Shown: one piece after another, positions 43,076-51,677 of the stretch
How positions within the stretch are numbered: the stretch's first letter is position 1
Layout of the letters: every line of letters begins with the position of its first letter
Source: Peribacillus deserti
GTDB taxonomy: Bacteria > Bacillota > Bacilli > Bacillales > DSM-1321
Direction of reading: 5' to 3'
NCBI RefSeq assembly: GCF_016909175.1
Contig: NZ_JAFBFI010000003.1
Location: 62,001 to 126,000 of the forward strand
Length of the DNA stretch: 64,000 bases
Position numbers and translations under genes: made by a program
Notes under the pieces: model-generated
Database searches by the model: none
What the model was told of the DNA's origin: nothing
What the model saw: the letters and a program-made list of their open reading frames with translations, nothing else

Positions 43076-45057
43076 ACGTTCATCTCCATTTTTCTAAAAG
43101 GAAAATATCTATTAAGGATCTGGGTCTGCTTTCTTTCAACATTAAAATCAAGCATGTATTCATTCGCTATATGCGGTTTTAATGCAGTATAGTGGATTTC
43201 ATCAATCTCCGTATCAGTAGAAAGAATAATGGCTTGTTTTCCACAGTTTGGTATAAATTCTTTTAATACTGCGGTCTTGTGAGTTTTATCTAATCTCCCA
43301 AGAAGTGTATCAAATATAAACGGTACTTTCCTTCCTGAACATTTAAAAATCGCCCAGATAATTGAAATTAAAAGTATTTCTTTTTCTCCTGCTGAAAGAG
43401 TAGATTTTTCAATGTGATCCTTATGAGAATCCAGCAAAACGACATTATATGTTTCAGGTTCAATAATAATGGCAGAAATATAGTTATGCTTTCTAAAGAT
43501 CTTCTTTAGCATTGTAGAAGCTTCAATTTGAACCTGCTGTAATTTTTTCTTTAATTGAATTTCACGGAAACGTCGGCTTAAGGCAATAATTTTTTGAGAT
43601 TCAAGAAATGAACTTTTTGTTTTATCACTGTCTCTAAGTGAAGCTTGAATCTTTTCAATAGATGAGAGGGTAATACTTAAAGCCTTTTTGTTTTCTTCCA
43701 GTTCACTTTCTGTTTTAACTAATTCATCTTCTAATTTAAGAACGGTTTGTTGAATTAGTTCCATTTTCTCAAACATATCACTCAACTCATTGGCGTTATC
43801 ATTGTCTCTGAGTTTACTTCTTAACTCTTGAAGTTCAGATAACTTAGTCCTATTTTCTTCAATAATGTTCAATGCACTTGAATCTTTATCACCTATTACT
43901 TGCTGATGTATATTCTCAACTAAACTGCTTTCAGAGAAAGAAGCTCCGTGGATCTGAGTAATTTCTTTCTCAGGCTTTACTAGATTTAGAACTTGGTTCC
44001 TTAATTCTGTGCTGCTAGAATGACTTATAGAGCTTGAAATGGAATGTAGGATGCTGCTTATTTTTTCATCCGTCAGTTTAGAGTTTAGCTGCTTATAAAG
44101 CTGCAGCGATTCTTCATTCTCAATTTGCTTTATTGTTTGAGTAAGAAGATCTTTAGACAAGTAAAAGGGAAGAAGGGTAGATACAAATTCCCTGATTTTC
44201 TCAAGGTTTTGTTTTCTGGTCGCCTCAATAGCTGACATTTGCCGCAAAATTTCATCTCGTTCAGCTTTTACAAGTCCACCGTTAACTTCGAAGTCGTTTT
44301 TTAATTGATGGTATTCATCCTGAAGCAAGGATTTTCGTTCTTTAATACTGGCAACCTGGTTTATTAATTCTTTTATTTTTTCTCTTTGCTCTTTTTCTCT
44401 TAGATTAAGGCTATAGAGTTCTTTTTCTGCTGATTCCATTTTCTCAGGATCTAATGTCTGGCTCGAAAAGTTTTCAAGATCAACTTCAAGCGTTTCAAAC
44501 AGGTCAAGATTAAAAACTACTCTAGAAAGGTTTTTCAAGTACTCTGATAATTTATCTTCACTAATGATCCTTGCAATTTCTTCACCATCAAATAAGCATA
44601 AGTCCAATAATTGAGGAGGCATAACTTCCCTTAGCTTCGATTGGAAAATCTCTTTCTCATATTCGGATAAGTGTTTTCCATTCGCAACTAAATCAATTGA
44701 TTCTTTTATCTGTTGGCCAGAGAACCTCCAGCTTCGGAAAAGTACATAATTTGTTCTTTCAAAATCGTCTATTAACGAAAACTCTAGTTTTATCCTAAAA
44801 TTATTTTCGTTGATTTTCTTCGCATCGTGATTTAGGATTGTTATAACTCTTTTAAAGTATTCGGAATTGTCTGTTTTGAACCCATAACCATATGAACCAA
44901 ATAGGCCTAACTTTATTGCATTTAATAGAGTTGTTTTCCCAGCCCCGTTTTCTCCGCCTATTAGGATAACATTTTGATCGTTTCCCGGACGAAAATCAAA
45001 GGAGTTAATCCCTCTATAAGCGCCGATATTTGTTAGTTGAATTTCATTAATAATCAT
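43072..45057 (-). CDS. dndD: DNA sulfur modification ATPase DndD
   Basis: The 661-residue SMC/Rad50-like ATPase has the Walker A GGENGAGKT at residues 34-42, a long coiled-coil middle, the ABC signature LSAGEKE near 554-560, and Walker B FIFDTLLGR with D583. The DLCLFDGEEIARI loop before the coil is typical of DndD. It is thought to open or bend DNA for sulfur insertion. It starts 22 bases after dndC. Compared with the second DndD-like protein at 57359 it shares the domain order but little sequence. Confidence 0.93.
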   Translation of the reverse strand: MIINEIQLTNIGAYRGINSFDFRPGNDQNVILIGGENGAGKTTLLNAIKLGLFGSYGYGFKTDNSEYFKRVITILNHDAKKINENNFRIKLEFSLIDDFERTNYVLFRSWRFSGQQIKESIDLVANGKHLSEYEKEIFQSKLREVMPPQLLDLCLFDGEEIARIISEDKLSEYLKNLSRVVFNLDLFETLEVDLENFSSQTLDPEKMESAEKELYSLNLREKEQREKIKELINQVASIKERKSLLQDEYHQLKNDFEVNGGLVKAERDEILRQMSAIEATRKQNLEKIREFVSTLLPFYLSKDLLTQTIKQIENEESLQLYKQLNSKLTDEKISSILHSISSSISHSSSTELRNQVLNLVKPEKEITQIHGASFSESSLVENIHQQVIGDKDSSALNIIEENRTKLSELQELRSKLRDNDNANELSDMFEKMELIQQTVLKLEDELVKTESELEENKKALSITLSSIEKIQASLRDSDKTKSSFLESQKIIALSRRFREIQLKKKLQQVQIEASTMLKKIFRKHNYISAIIIEPETYNVVLLDSHKDHIEKSTLSAGEKEILLISIIWAIFKCSGRKVPFIFDTLLGRLDKTHKTAVLKEFIPNCGKQAIILSTDTEIDEIHYTALKPHIANEYMLDFNVERKQTQILNRYFPFRKMEMNV

Positions 45058-45079
45058 GTTAGAACCTCATTTTCTACTA

Positions 45080-46669
45080 TTATAAATGTAGATAATCTTG
45101 CTTTAATGCTTTGCTGATTTCATCCATTAAACCCCTTCTAACTTTGTAGCCAGAGTAGTCTTTTTCAATGGAAATGAGCTTTTTAAGAACTTTAATGTCT
45201 ACTTTAAATTGGTCACTTAGCAATTCAAGATCAGAAATTTGCTCTTTATCAAAAAGCGGACGGTCATCAATTTCCCAGTCGATGGAATAACCCATTACCT
45301 CTTCAAAAATAGCTGGAACATCATCTTCCCATTCACCGTTCTTAAACCAAATCTTTCTAATAGCTTTCATCTCTTCAATACTGATAAGCTCAAAATTTGG
45401 ATCTTCAGGATGCTTCAGTTCCTTTTGAACAGTTAAAAGACGTTTTAACATTTCTTTGCGGGTTTCCATAGTATAAGGTCCTAAGCCAAGCTGAGCAAAC
45501 TTAAGATTTTTCTCTCCCTCTAATGTTTCTTCTTCGTAAGTAACAAGAATCTTATGATCTTCAGGTGAGCTTAAATCAATATTGTGTTCTGCAACATAGG
45601 TCTTAAATTCATTTCTATCTACAATTGTATATTGTTCAAGAGGTGTAAGAGATTTTGCCCTTCCAGACTTCTTTGGAATTAATACATGCGGTATTCCATC
45701 AACATCCTCAATTTTTACATCTTTAAAATAAACCTGTCCGTTCATTCTATATTTCATTCTTCTTGTTCTTGAGTCTCTGATAAAACTTAACCAGTTACGG
45801 TAATCTAGCAGAGGCTTCATCCAGTCATGGCCGCTTTGGATAAAACCAGTAAGAGCTTTATCTTCATTAACAACTGTGCAGACCCAGCAGCCAAAACGGC
45901 TGTTTCCGCAGGATCCGGCACTTTCTTTTATTGATTTATCTACAACAAGAGGACATTCACCACTGCTTGAATCCTGATATAGACGGTGTAAGTCATGATT
46001 ATCGTCTCCCCATGGAGAAGGATAGTTTAACAGATAATCCCAAACATCATCCAAGGTAAAGCTTCTTATTGGTGCATACACATAAGCATTAGCTAAAGTA
46101 GAGTGTCTCATAAACGTTTTACCTTCTATAGTATGGGAGCGTATAACATTCCCTCTAGTGGCACTTTCGTCTTCCCGAACCCCTAAAACCATAATAACTT
46201 CTCCAAAAGAGGAGACTTTATCCATTATGAATTTATTAGCAGGATCAATTTTAAGGCGGTCAGTACACCATCTGAATTGCTGGTTAGGAGATGGATAGCC
46301 TTTTCCGATAATATTGACCCAGAATGACTGTTCATAATCCGGTTTTACCTTATGTGTTTCAATCGGCAGGTCCAGGCTTAGAGCTGCATCTTGAATACGT
46401 CTTAGTGTAGTATTAATAGAATTAATAATTAAGGGCGTTTCAACAAGTGTATCTGAAGAGATTACATATACTTTTTTATGTAATTCGTCTTTGGGCATTT
46501 CACTCAATGCTTCAAAGACAAGCTGTACGACGACAGTAGAATCCTTACCGCCGCTATACCCGACCACCCATGGGCGGTCATCCTCTTTATAAGCTTTTTT
46601 AATCCGTTCTTTTGCATCATCTACGATGGGCATTTGTTTGGTTAATAAATTACTAATAATACCTTTCAT
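45080..46669 (-). CDS. dndC: DNA sulfur modification protein DndC
   Basis: The 529-residue PP-loop ATP pyrophosphatase has SGGKDS at residues 39-44 and the four cysteines C239, C254, C261 and C264 (CGNSRFGCWVC) expected to hold a [4Fe-4S] cluster. It belongs to the PAPS reductase-like family and activates the DNA phosphate for sulfur replacement. The FRWCTDRLK motif near 132 is also conserved. It starts three bases after dndB, with the same operon promoter. This is the only DndC in the island. Confidence 0.95.
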   Translation of the reverse strand: MKGIISNLLTKQMPIVDDAKERIKKAYKEDDRPWVVGYSGGKDSTVVVQLVFEALSEMPKDELHKKVYVISSDTLVETPLIINSINTTLRRIQDAALSLDLPIETHKVKPDYEQSFWVNIIGKGYPSPNQQFRWCTDRLKIDPANKFIMDKVSSFGEVIMVLGVREDESATRGNVIRSHTIEGKTFMRHSTLANAYVYAPIRSFTLDDVWDYLLNYPSPWGDDNHDLHRLYQDSSSGECPLVVDKSIKESAGSCGNSRFGCWVCTVVNEDKALTGFIQSGHDWMKPLLDYRNWLSFIRDSRTRRMKYRMNGQVYFKDVKIEDVDGIPHVLIPKKSGRAKSLTPLEQYTIVDRNEFKTYVAEHNIDLSSPEDHKILVTYEEETLEGEKNLKFAQLGLGPYTMETRKEMLKRLLTVQKELKHPEDPNFELISIEEMKAIRKIWFKNGEWEDDVPAIFEEVMGYSIDWEIDDRPLFDKEQISDLELLSDQFKVDIKVLKKLISIEKDYSGYKVRRGLMDEISKALKQDYLHL

Positions 46670-46672
46670 CTA

Positions 46673-47770
46673 TTAAACCGCTCCTTTACAAAATTTATCT
46701 TCAAGTGTCTGCTCTGATTCAGTTAATGGAAGCCCGATCAATTGTTTAATTTTATTTGCTGTTAACTGGATGGTATAGGAAGTTTTCTGGATTCTTCCAT
46801 TCTGGTTAAAAGCCCGTCCAAGCCAATCATTTGTATTGCTGCGGTTCCAATCAACTTTTGAAAGTTTTTTTATATAATCTTCCCATTTATCTGGGTAATA
46901 GTTTCTTAGATATATACCAACTAGTCCTAGGGCTTCAATAAAAACCCCGTGGCCTACTATATAATTAGCTCTTAAATCTCTAGGAGTTAGTTCCTTTTTA
47001 AAAACCAAATTCCATTCTACAATAGATTCACATAAAATAGGCCAGAATTGTTTAATAAAATCCTCATCTTCTTTTGAGATCTCATCACCTTTAGCTTTTC
47101 CTATTAACTTTAGGTTGGTATTGAAAATGTGATTTAAAGCTAAAATTTTTGGTGAGTTTTTTGACAATGAGACTCGTTCTTTATCTGTATATCTATTTAA
47201 TATTGGTGTAGCAGTTATTACATCTTTTGTTACCATTGCTAACTGGTCACGATGATCATAAAGAATCCCTATTGATGAAGTGGTATTTACCGCATGCCTA
47301 TTCAAATCCGAAAAAATCTGCTGTGATTTTTTAAGGCCGTCGTCATGGAAGAAGACCACAGAAATTGTTTCGTTTCCAAGTTCGGGAGAAATTTTTAAGG
47401 CTTCTTCTATTGCCGCTCGTCTGTGCTGGCCGTCATTAATTAAAAACCTGGAATCCAGCGCGATTCTTAACTGACCTAAGTCCTTTGAAGAGGTATCGTT
47501 GTTAAATGGAATAAATTCAATTTCGCCATCTATGGAGGCGGTAATCGAAGAAAAGACATAATCATTCTGGTTTTCGACTATGTAGTTAGCCATTTCAGGT
47601 ATTCTTGCCTTATTTATAATTCTTTGTGCTCTATGCTCGGGTGGAATCTCTTCTTCATCGAATAAAAATATTTTTGGTATTATTCTTAGTGGGCACATAG
47701 CAACAAAGTATTCTTTACCAGCTTGTACACCTCTTATCGAAGGGAAATTATAGCTGAAAGCTGCATCCAT
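46673..47770 (-). CDS. dndB: DNA phosphorothioation regulator DndB (DGQHR)
   Basis: The 365-residue protein has the defining DGQHR motif at residues 113-117 (INDGQHRRAAIEEAL) and the ParB-like fold features KIFLFDEEEIPPEHRAQR and SSITASIDGEIE. DndB represses the dnd operon in the systems studied and affects modification frequency. It is the first gene of the operon, with AGGAGG at good spacing, and a palindrome sits in its own leader (47784-47799), so autoregulation is likely. Confidence 0.93.
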   Translation of the reverse strand: MDAAFSYNFPSIRGVQAGKEYFVAMCPLRIIPKIFLFDEEEIPPEHRAQRIINKARIPEMANYIVENQNDYVFSSITASIDGEIEFIPFNNDTSSKDLGQLRIALDSRFLINDGQHRRAAIEEALKISPELGNETISVVFFHDDGLKKSQQIFSDLNRHAVNTTSSIGILYDHRDQLAMVTKDVITATPILNRYTDKERVSLSKNSPKILALNHIFNTNLKLIGKAKGDEISKEDEDFIKQFWPILCESIVEWNLVFKKELTPRDLRANYIVGHGVFIEALGLVGIYLRNYYPDKWEDYIKKLSKVDWNRSNTNDWLGRAFNQNGRIQKTSYTIQLTANKIKQLIGLPLTESEQTLEDKFCKGAV

Positions 47771-47783
47771 TGTATTTCCTCCT

Positions 47784-47799
47784 AATTACGTACGTAATT
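47784..47799. promoter_or_regulatory. Perfect palindrome in the dndB leader, probable DndB operator
   Basis: AATTACGTACGTAATT is self-complementary over 16 bases and lies between the dnd -10 box and the dndB ribosome site. It contains TACG and CGTA half-sites. I recall that DptB of Salmonella was reported to bind TACG...CGTA half-sites with a longer spacer, which would support a DndB operator, but spacing differs and I rely on memory. Confidence 0.55.
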
Positions 47800-47808
47800 T
47801 ATAAAAAG

Positions 47809-47837
47809 ATTATAAACTTAATAGAAATATAATTCAA
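47809..47837 (-). promoter_or_regulatory. Promoter of the dndBCDE-dndA operon
   Basis: On the minus strand TTGAAT is followed after exactly 17 bases by TATAAT, giving a strong sigma-A promoter whose start lies just before the palindrome at 47784. Confidence 0.75.
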
Positions 47838-47842
47838 TAAAT

Positions 47843-47866
47843 AAAACCGAACTTTTATTCGGTTTT
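47843..47866. promoter_or_regulatory. Inverted repeat between dndB and dptF
   Basis: AAAACCGAA and TTCGGTTTT pair perfectly over 9 bp around CTTTTA. It lies just upstream of the dnd -35 box. It may be a second regulator site or a block between the divergent transcripts. Confidence 0.5.
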
Positions 47867-47981
47867 GGTTTCCACTAATTAACAGGTTGCTATAAATAAA
47901 TATTGTCGAAGGTTGTTAAAATAATTGGAGAAATTATGGTAAAATATAATGATGAGAATTTCTAACGGAGTTGATTTATAG

Positions 47982-50258
47982 ATGAGTTCACCCGAAGTGT
48001 ATTTTCTAAATTTTTTAGAAAATGTGAATCCTACTGCTGCTCAAAATGCAAAGAAATTAGAAGAGCTACTATTTGAGGATCCGAGCAGTTCCATTATTAA
48101 AGCACGTGTATTTGCTGAGGAGATTCTTGAAGGTGTATTGCAAAATGAAAAAGATGCACCATTTCTTTCTACTTTATTTGATAAAATATCATATCTTGCT
48201 AAAGAAGAAGTATTTACGAGAGATATTCAGAAGTCCTTCGATACTATAAGGCTTGCAGGGAATAAAGCTGCACATGACGGAAAATTTAATGATATAGTGG
48301 AAGCTTTTAAGTTACATAAAGAAGTATATAAAATTGGCGTTTGGTACTACGAAGTTTATTCTTCTGAGGAGGCCAAAATATCAGCCTATGAAATTCCTAA
48401 ACCACGTCCAAAAGAAAACATTGAGGAAATTGTTCAGAAAAAAATATTAGAGTTACTAGGAACAGGGATATTGGATGAAGATAAAGTATCAACTTCCACC
48501 CCTGAAACAACTGACATACAAGAAGAGAATAAGGATCAAGAAATACTAAAAAAAGACCTTCAGTCTGGTGGAAGTTATCTCTTAAGAGAGCTAAGCAGAT
48601 TAAAAGATTCTTCCCAAGAGGCAATCGAAAATGCAAGCCAATTCAGTACATTTAAAGATTATATGCATGTTGACCGAAAAATTCAGTTGGATCTGGAGCA
48701 CATCCTAGAGAAGAATGTAAATAGCAGGAAAGGTAACCTAATACTCTTATGCGGAAGTGTAGGGGATGGAAAGTCACATCTTCTTGCATATCTTAAAGAG
48801 AAAAAACCGCAGCTAATCGATCAATATACGATATTTAATGATGCCACAGAAAGTTTTTCTCCAAGCAAAAATGCGATGGAGACATTGGAAGAGGTTTTAC
48901 AAAACTTCTCAGACGAAAAAATTGGCACATGTACGCATAAAGTAATCTTAGCTATTAATATGGGTGTTTTACATAACTTCATTAATACGGAACATAATCA
49001 ATATACCTACAATGCACTGCAAACATTCGTAGAGGACAGTAACTTATTTTCACAAGATATAACCACTTACTTTAGCAGTGAGATGTTCGATTTATTAAGC
49101 TTTGCTGATTATCATTCATATGAGATTACTGAAAAAGGGGCAATATCTTCCTTTTATTCCGCACTGGTTGAAAGGGTATTCAAACCTGCATCAGATAATC
49201 CGTTTTACTTAGCCCTGGAGGAAGACGAGAAGAACAATGTGAAAACCATGGTCCATCAAAATTACAGGTTTTTACAGAACCGATTTGTGCAAGACCAGGT
49301 TGTTCAGTTAATTATTCAAACGATAGTTAAGAAAAAATTGGTAATTTCTGCTCGTTCATTCCTAAATTTTATTGCAGATATTCTAATACCTGATGAAGTG
49401 ATTAATCTGGAAATGACGACAGAATTCGATAAGCTTGAAGCTTCTCTGCCTAATCTTCTTTTTAATAGAAGAGAGCGCTCAGCGATAATGCTCGCCATGA
49501 GTCAACTGGACCCCATTCATCGCCGAGCAGAAGTGATTGACCAATTAGTTATTGATCTGAATACTCTTACTGACTGGAATACCTTAATGAAAGAATATAT
49601 AAAGGACGAAACACCCATTAGCTGGTTAAGTCCTTTTGTAGCGAAAAGCAGTCTTACAGGACATTCATTTAATACGTTTTTTGAATCTTTTATTAGAATT
49701 ACGTTTTTATGTAACGAAGAATTTGCTCTGCAGATCGCTGAACAAAGCTATGAAAAATATTTAAAAAATCTTTATTCATTTAACACTGGAGACAAAAAGC
49801 AGATAAGGGATTTCTACGAAGAAATTAAGACAGCCATCTATAAATGGAAGGGCAGCCCTAAAAAGGATTACATTTATATGAATAAGGCTTCTGAAAAATT
49901 CAGGCTTGCACAAAAATTAAATTTGCGGCCATCTATTGACCATCTTAAACAAGATGACAGAGAAGTTCTGGACACCTTTAAATCTTCTATTCTTTTAGCC
50001 TATCGCAATGGTGATTCTGATCATAAAATATTTTTGGATATAGACTTTCCTCTTTATCAGCTTTTAACCAAGGTTCAAGATGGGTACCGTCCAAATAAGA
50101 AAGATGAAGAAGACGCAATAAAATTTGTTGAATTTATTGAGAAACTTATGGCGTTTGGAGACAAAAAGGAAGAGATGCTTGTTTATTTCCCGCAAGACGG
50201 TAAGTTTTACATGATTAAACGAGATGACTTCGGATCTTTTGTCTTTGAAAGGGAGTAA
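47982..50258 (+). CDS. dptF: Phosphorothioation-dependent restriction protein DptF
   Basis: The 758-residue protein starts with a DUF4145-like helical domain (about residues 30-130: ARVFAEEILEGVLQNEKDAP, AGNKAAHDGKF) and continues with a P-loop ATPase: GSVGDGKS at 258-265 and LAINMGVLHNF later. This layout is DptF (DndF), one of the three proteins that cut unmodified DNA and spare DNA carrying phosphorothioates. It is the first gene of the dptFGH operon, divergent from dndB; a TATAAT box lies at about 47946-47951. Its ribosome site CGGAG is weak. Confidence 0.92.
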   Translation: MSSPEVYFLNFLENVNPTAAQNAKKLEELLFEDPSSSIIKARVFAEEILEGVLQNEKDAPFLSTLFDKISYLAKEEVFTRDIQKSFDTIRLAGNKAAHDGKFNDIVEAFKLHKEVYKIGVWYYEVYSSEEAKISAYEIPKPRPKENIEEIVQKKILELLGTGILDEDKVSTSTPETTDIQEENKDQEILKKDLQSGGSYLLRELSRLKDSSQEAIENASQFSTFKDYMHVDRKIQLDLEHILEKNVNSRKGNLILLCGSVGDGKSHLLAYLKEKKPQLIDQYTIFNDATESFSPSKNAMETLEEVLQNFSDEKIGTCTHKVILAINMGVLHNFINTEHNQYTYNALQTFVEDSNLFSQDITTYFSSEMFDLLSFADYHSYEITEKGAISSFYSALVERVFKPASDNPFYLALEEDEKNNVKTMVHQNYRFLQNRFVQDQVVQLIIQTIVKKKLVISARSFLNFIADILIPDEVINLEMTTEFDKLEASLPNLLFNRRERSAIMLAMSQLDPIHRRAEVIDQLVIDLNTLTDWNTLMKEYIKDETPISWLSPFVAKSSLTGHSFNTFFESFIRITFLCNEEFALQIAEQSYEKYLKNLYSFNTGDKKQIRDFYEEIKTAIYKWKGSPKKDYIYMNKASEKFRLAQKLNLRPSIDHLKQDDREVLDTFKSSILLAYRNGDSDHKIFLDIDFPLYQLLTKVQDGYRPNKKDEEDAIKFVEFIEKLMAFGDKKEEMLVYFPQDGKFYMIKRDDFGSFVFERE

Positions 50259-50261
50259 AAA

Positions 50262-51677
50262 ATGGAACAAATTTTAAAAGTAGATTATTTAACAGATAAT
50301 ATTAAGAATAAAAATAAGAATGATACAGGTATGGCTTTAGATGTATTGCCATTTTTAACAAAGCGTACCCAAGAAATCCGGAAAAGTGGTTTTAATAAAG
50401 TTCTTGGTGAATTCATTAGAAAGATTTGTGAAGTAAAGTTAGACGAAAAGTCTCTTAAGAATAAAGAGTTATTTATTTCGTCTGAAGACAATATATTGAG
50501 CGAACATATGGCAGATAGTGTTGAGTTTGATAATGAAGATGATAAATATGATTTTATAAGATTTTTATCTCAGTATTTATTTAATCAGGAAGAAATCAAA
50601 CCTGTACACCCCTATATCTTTAATTTTATAAAAGTGGATAAAAAGTTAAATAATGAGTTCGGTAAATATGCGAGTTTTATGTATGAAAGCTTTGTAAAGG
50701 GAAATCAAGAAATTAAAAATGTTTTCGGCAGCAAAGAGACAGAGGACATACTAACGGAACTGGTCTTAAGTAAAATGGATGTATTGGAAGAACAAAAAAA
50801 TAAGCAGGAAAAGGAATATCAGCCGCTTCTGCCTGCCTTTACTTCTCTATACCAAGAAGATCTTTTGTATCTAAGCAAATATAAGGATTATTTTCTCACT
50901 TCCTTTCCTCTTTTAACACATTACTATGTATTTATGTACGCATGCCAGCTGATTCTTAAGTTTGAGCAATTTACGGAAGCAGATTTCCAGAAAGTACAGC
51001 CGCTGTATTTTGCACTTGAAATGGAGTCAATTAGCAAAAGAAGAAAAGCAGCTGATGAATTAGAAGGGTTCAAATTTATTAAAGACCATTCTATTAATCT
51101 ATTTAGGCATATCCATACCATTTCTCATTTGAGCCATAATATCTTCAATGATGATCTATACAAAAGAGGCCAAAAAATCCCTTTTATGCCGTATAGTGAA
51201 CTTAATAAACGAATAAAGGAAAATGGGGAAGAATTCGAAGAATCCTTTTTCAGAGATGTTAAACAGTGGATCTATAAATACCAAGAATGGTCAAGGAAAA
51301 AGGTCACAGATGATTCCAATGACCTTGAGAGTGCTTTTAAAGTTTTATTTAACTGTTTAAAAGCCGGAATGAACGCCGGAGTATGTGAAAAATACGGTAA
51401 AAATATCGAAGACCTGGGTGCTGGACAATTCATAAAGAGCCGGGGAAGCTTAGGGCAGATACTTAACATAAAGCATGATTTTCTTCTTCTCTTAACAGCC
51501 GTATCTGTTAAGGATAAGCGAATTCCTCTTAACGAATTGTTTGTGGAATTCGAGAAAAGAGGATTAGCTTTTGATAGATACTCTAAAAAAGAAATAATTA
51601 CGTTATTTGATAATCTAAACATATTAGATAAAAAAAGTGATAGTGGTGATGCTCAGTATGTCAAGCCAATTTTATAA
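50262..51677 (+). CDS. dptG: Phosphorothioation-dependent restriction protein DptG
   Basis: The 471-residue, largely helical protein lies three bases after dptF and matches DptG by position, length and the N-terminal LTDNIKNKNKNDTGMALDVL and LPFLTKRTQEIRKSGFNK phrases; the central helical stretch KYKDYFLTSFPLLTHYYVFM and the C-terminal FEKRGLAFDRYSKKEIITLF, NLNILDKKSDSGDAQYVKPI are typical of the family. No catalytic motif is visible. It overlaps dptH, implying a tightly coupled complex. Its biochemical part in restriction is not well defined. Confidence 0.9.
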   Translation: MEQILKVDYLTDNIKNKNKNDTGMALDVLPFLTKRTQEIRKSGFNKVLGEFIRKICEVKLDEKSLKNKELFISSEDNILSEHMADSVEFDNEDDKYDFIRFLSQYLFNQEEIKPVHPYIFNFIKVDKKLNNEFGKYASFMYESFVKGNQEIKNVFGSKETEDILTELVLSKMDVLEEQKNKQEKEYQPLLPAFTSLYQEDLLYLSKYKDYFLTSFPLLTHYYVFMYACQLILKFEQFTEADFQKVQPLYFALEMESISKRRKAADELEGFKFIKDHSINLFRHIHTISHLSHNIFNDDLYKRGQKIPFMPYSELNKRIKENGEEFEESFFRDVKQWIYKYQEWSRKKVTDDSNDLESAFKVLFNCLKAGMNAGVCEKYGKNIEDLGAGQFIKSRGSLGQILNIKHDFLLLLTAVSVKDKRIPLNELFVEFEKRGLAFDRYSKKEIITLFDNLNILDKKSDSGDAQYVKPIL

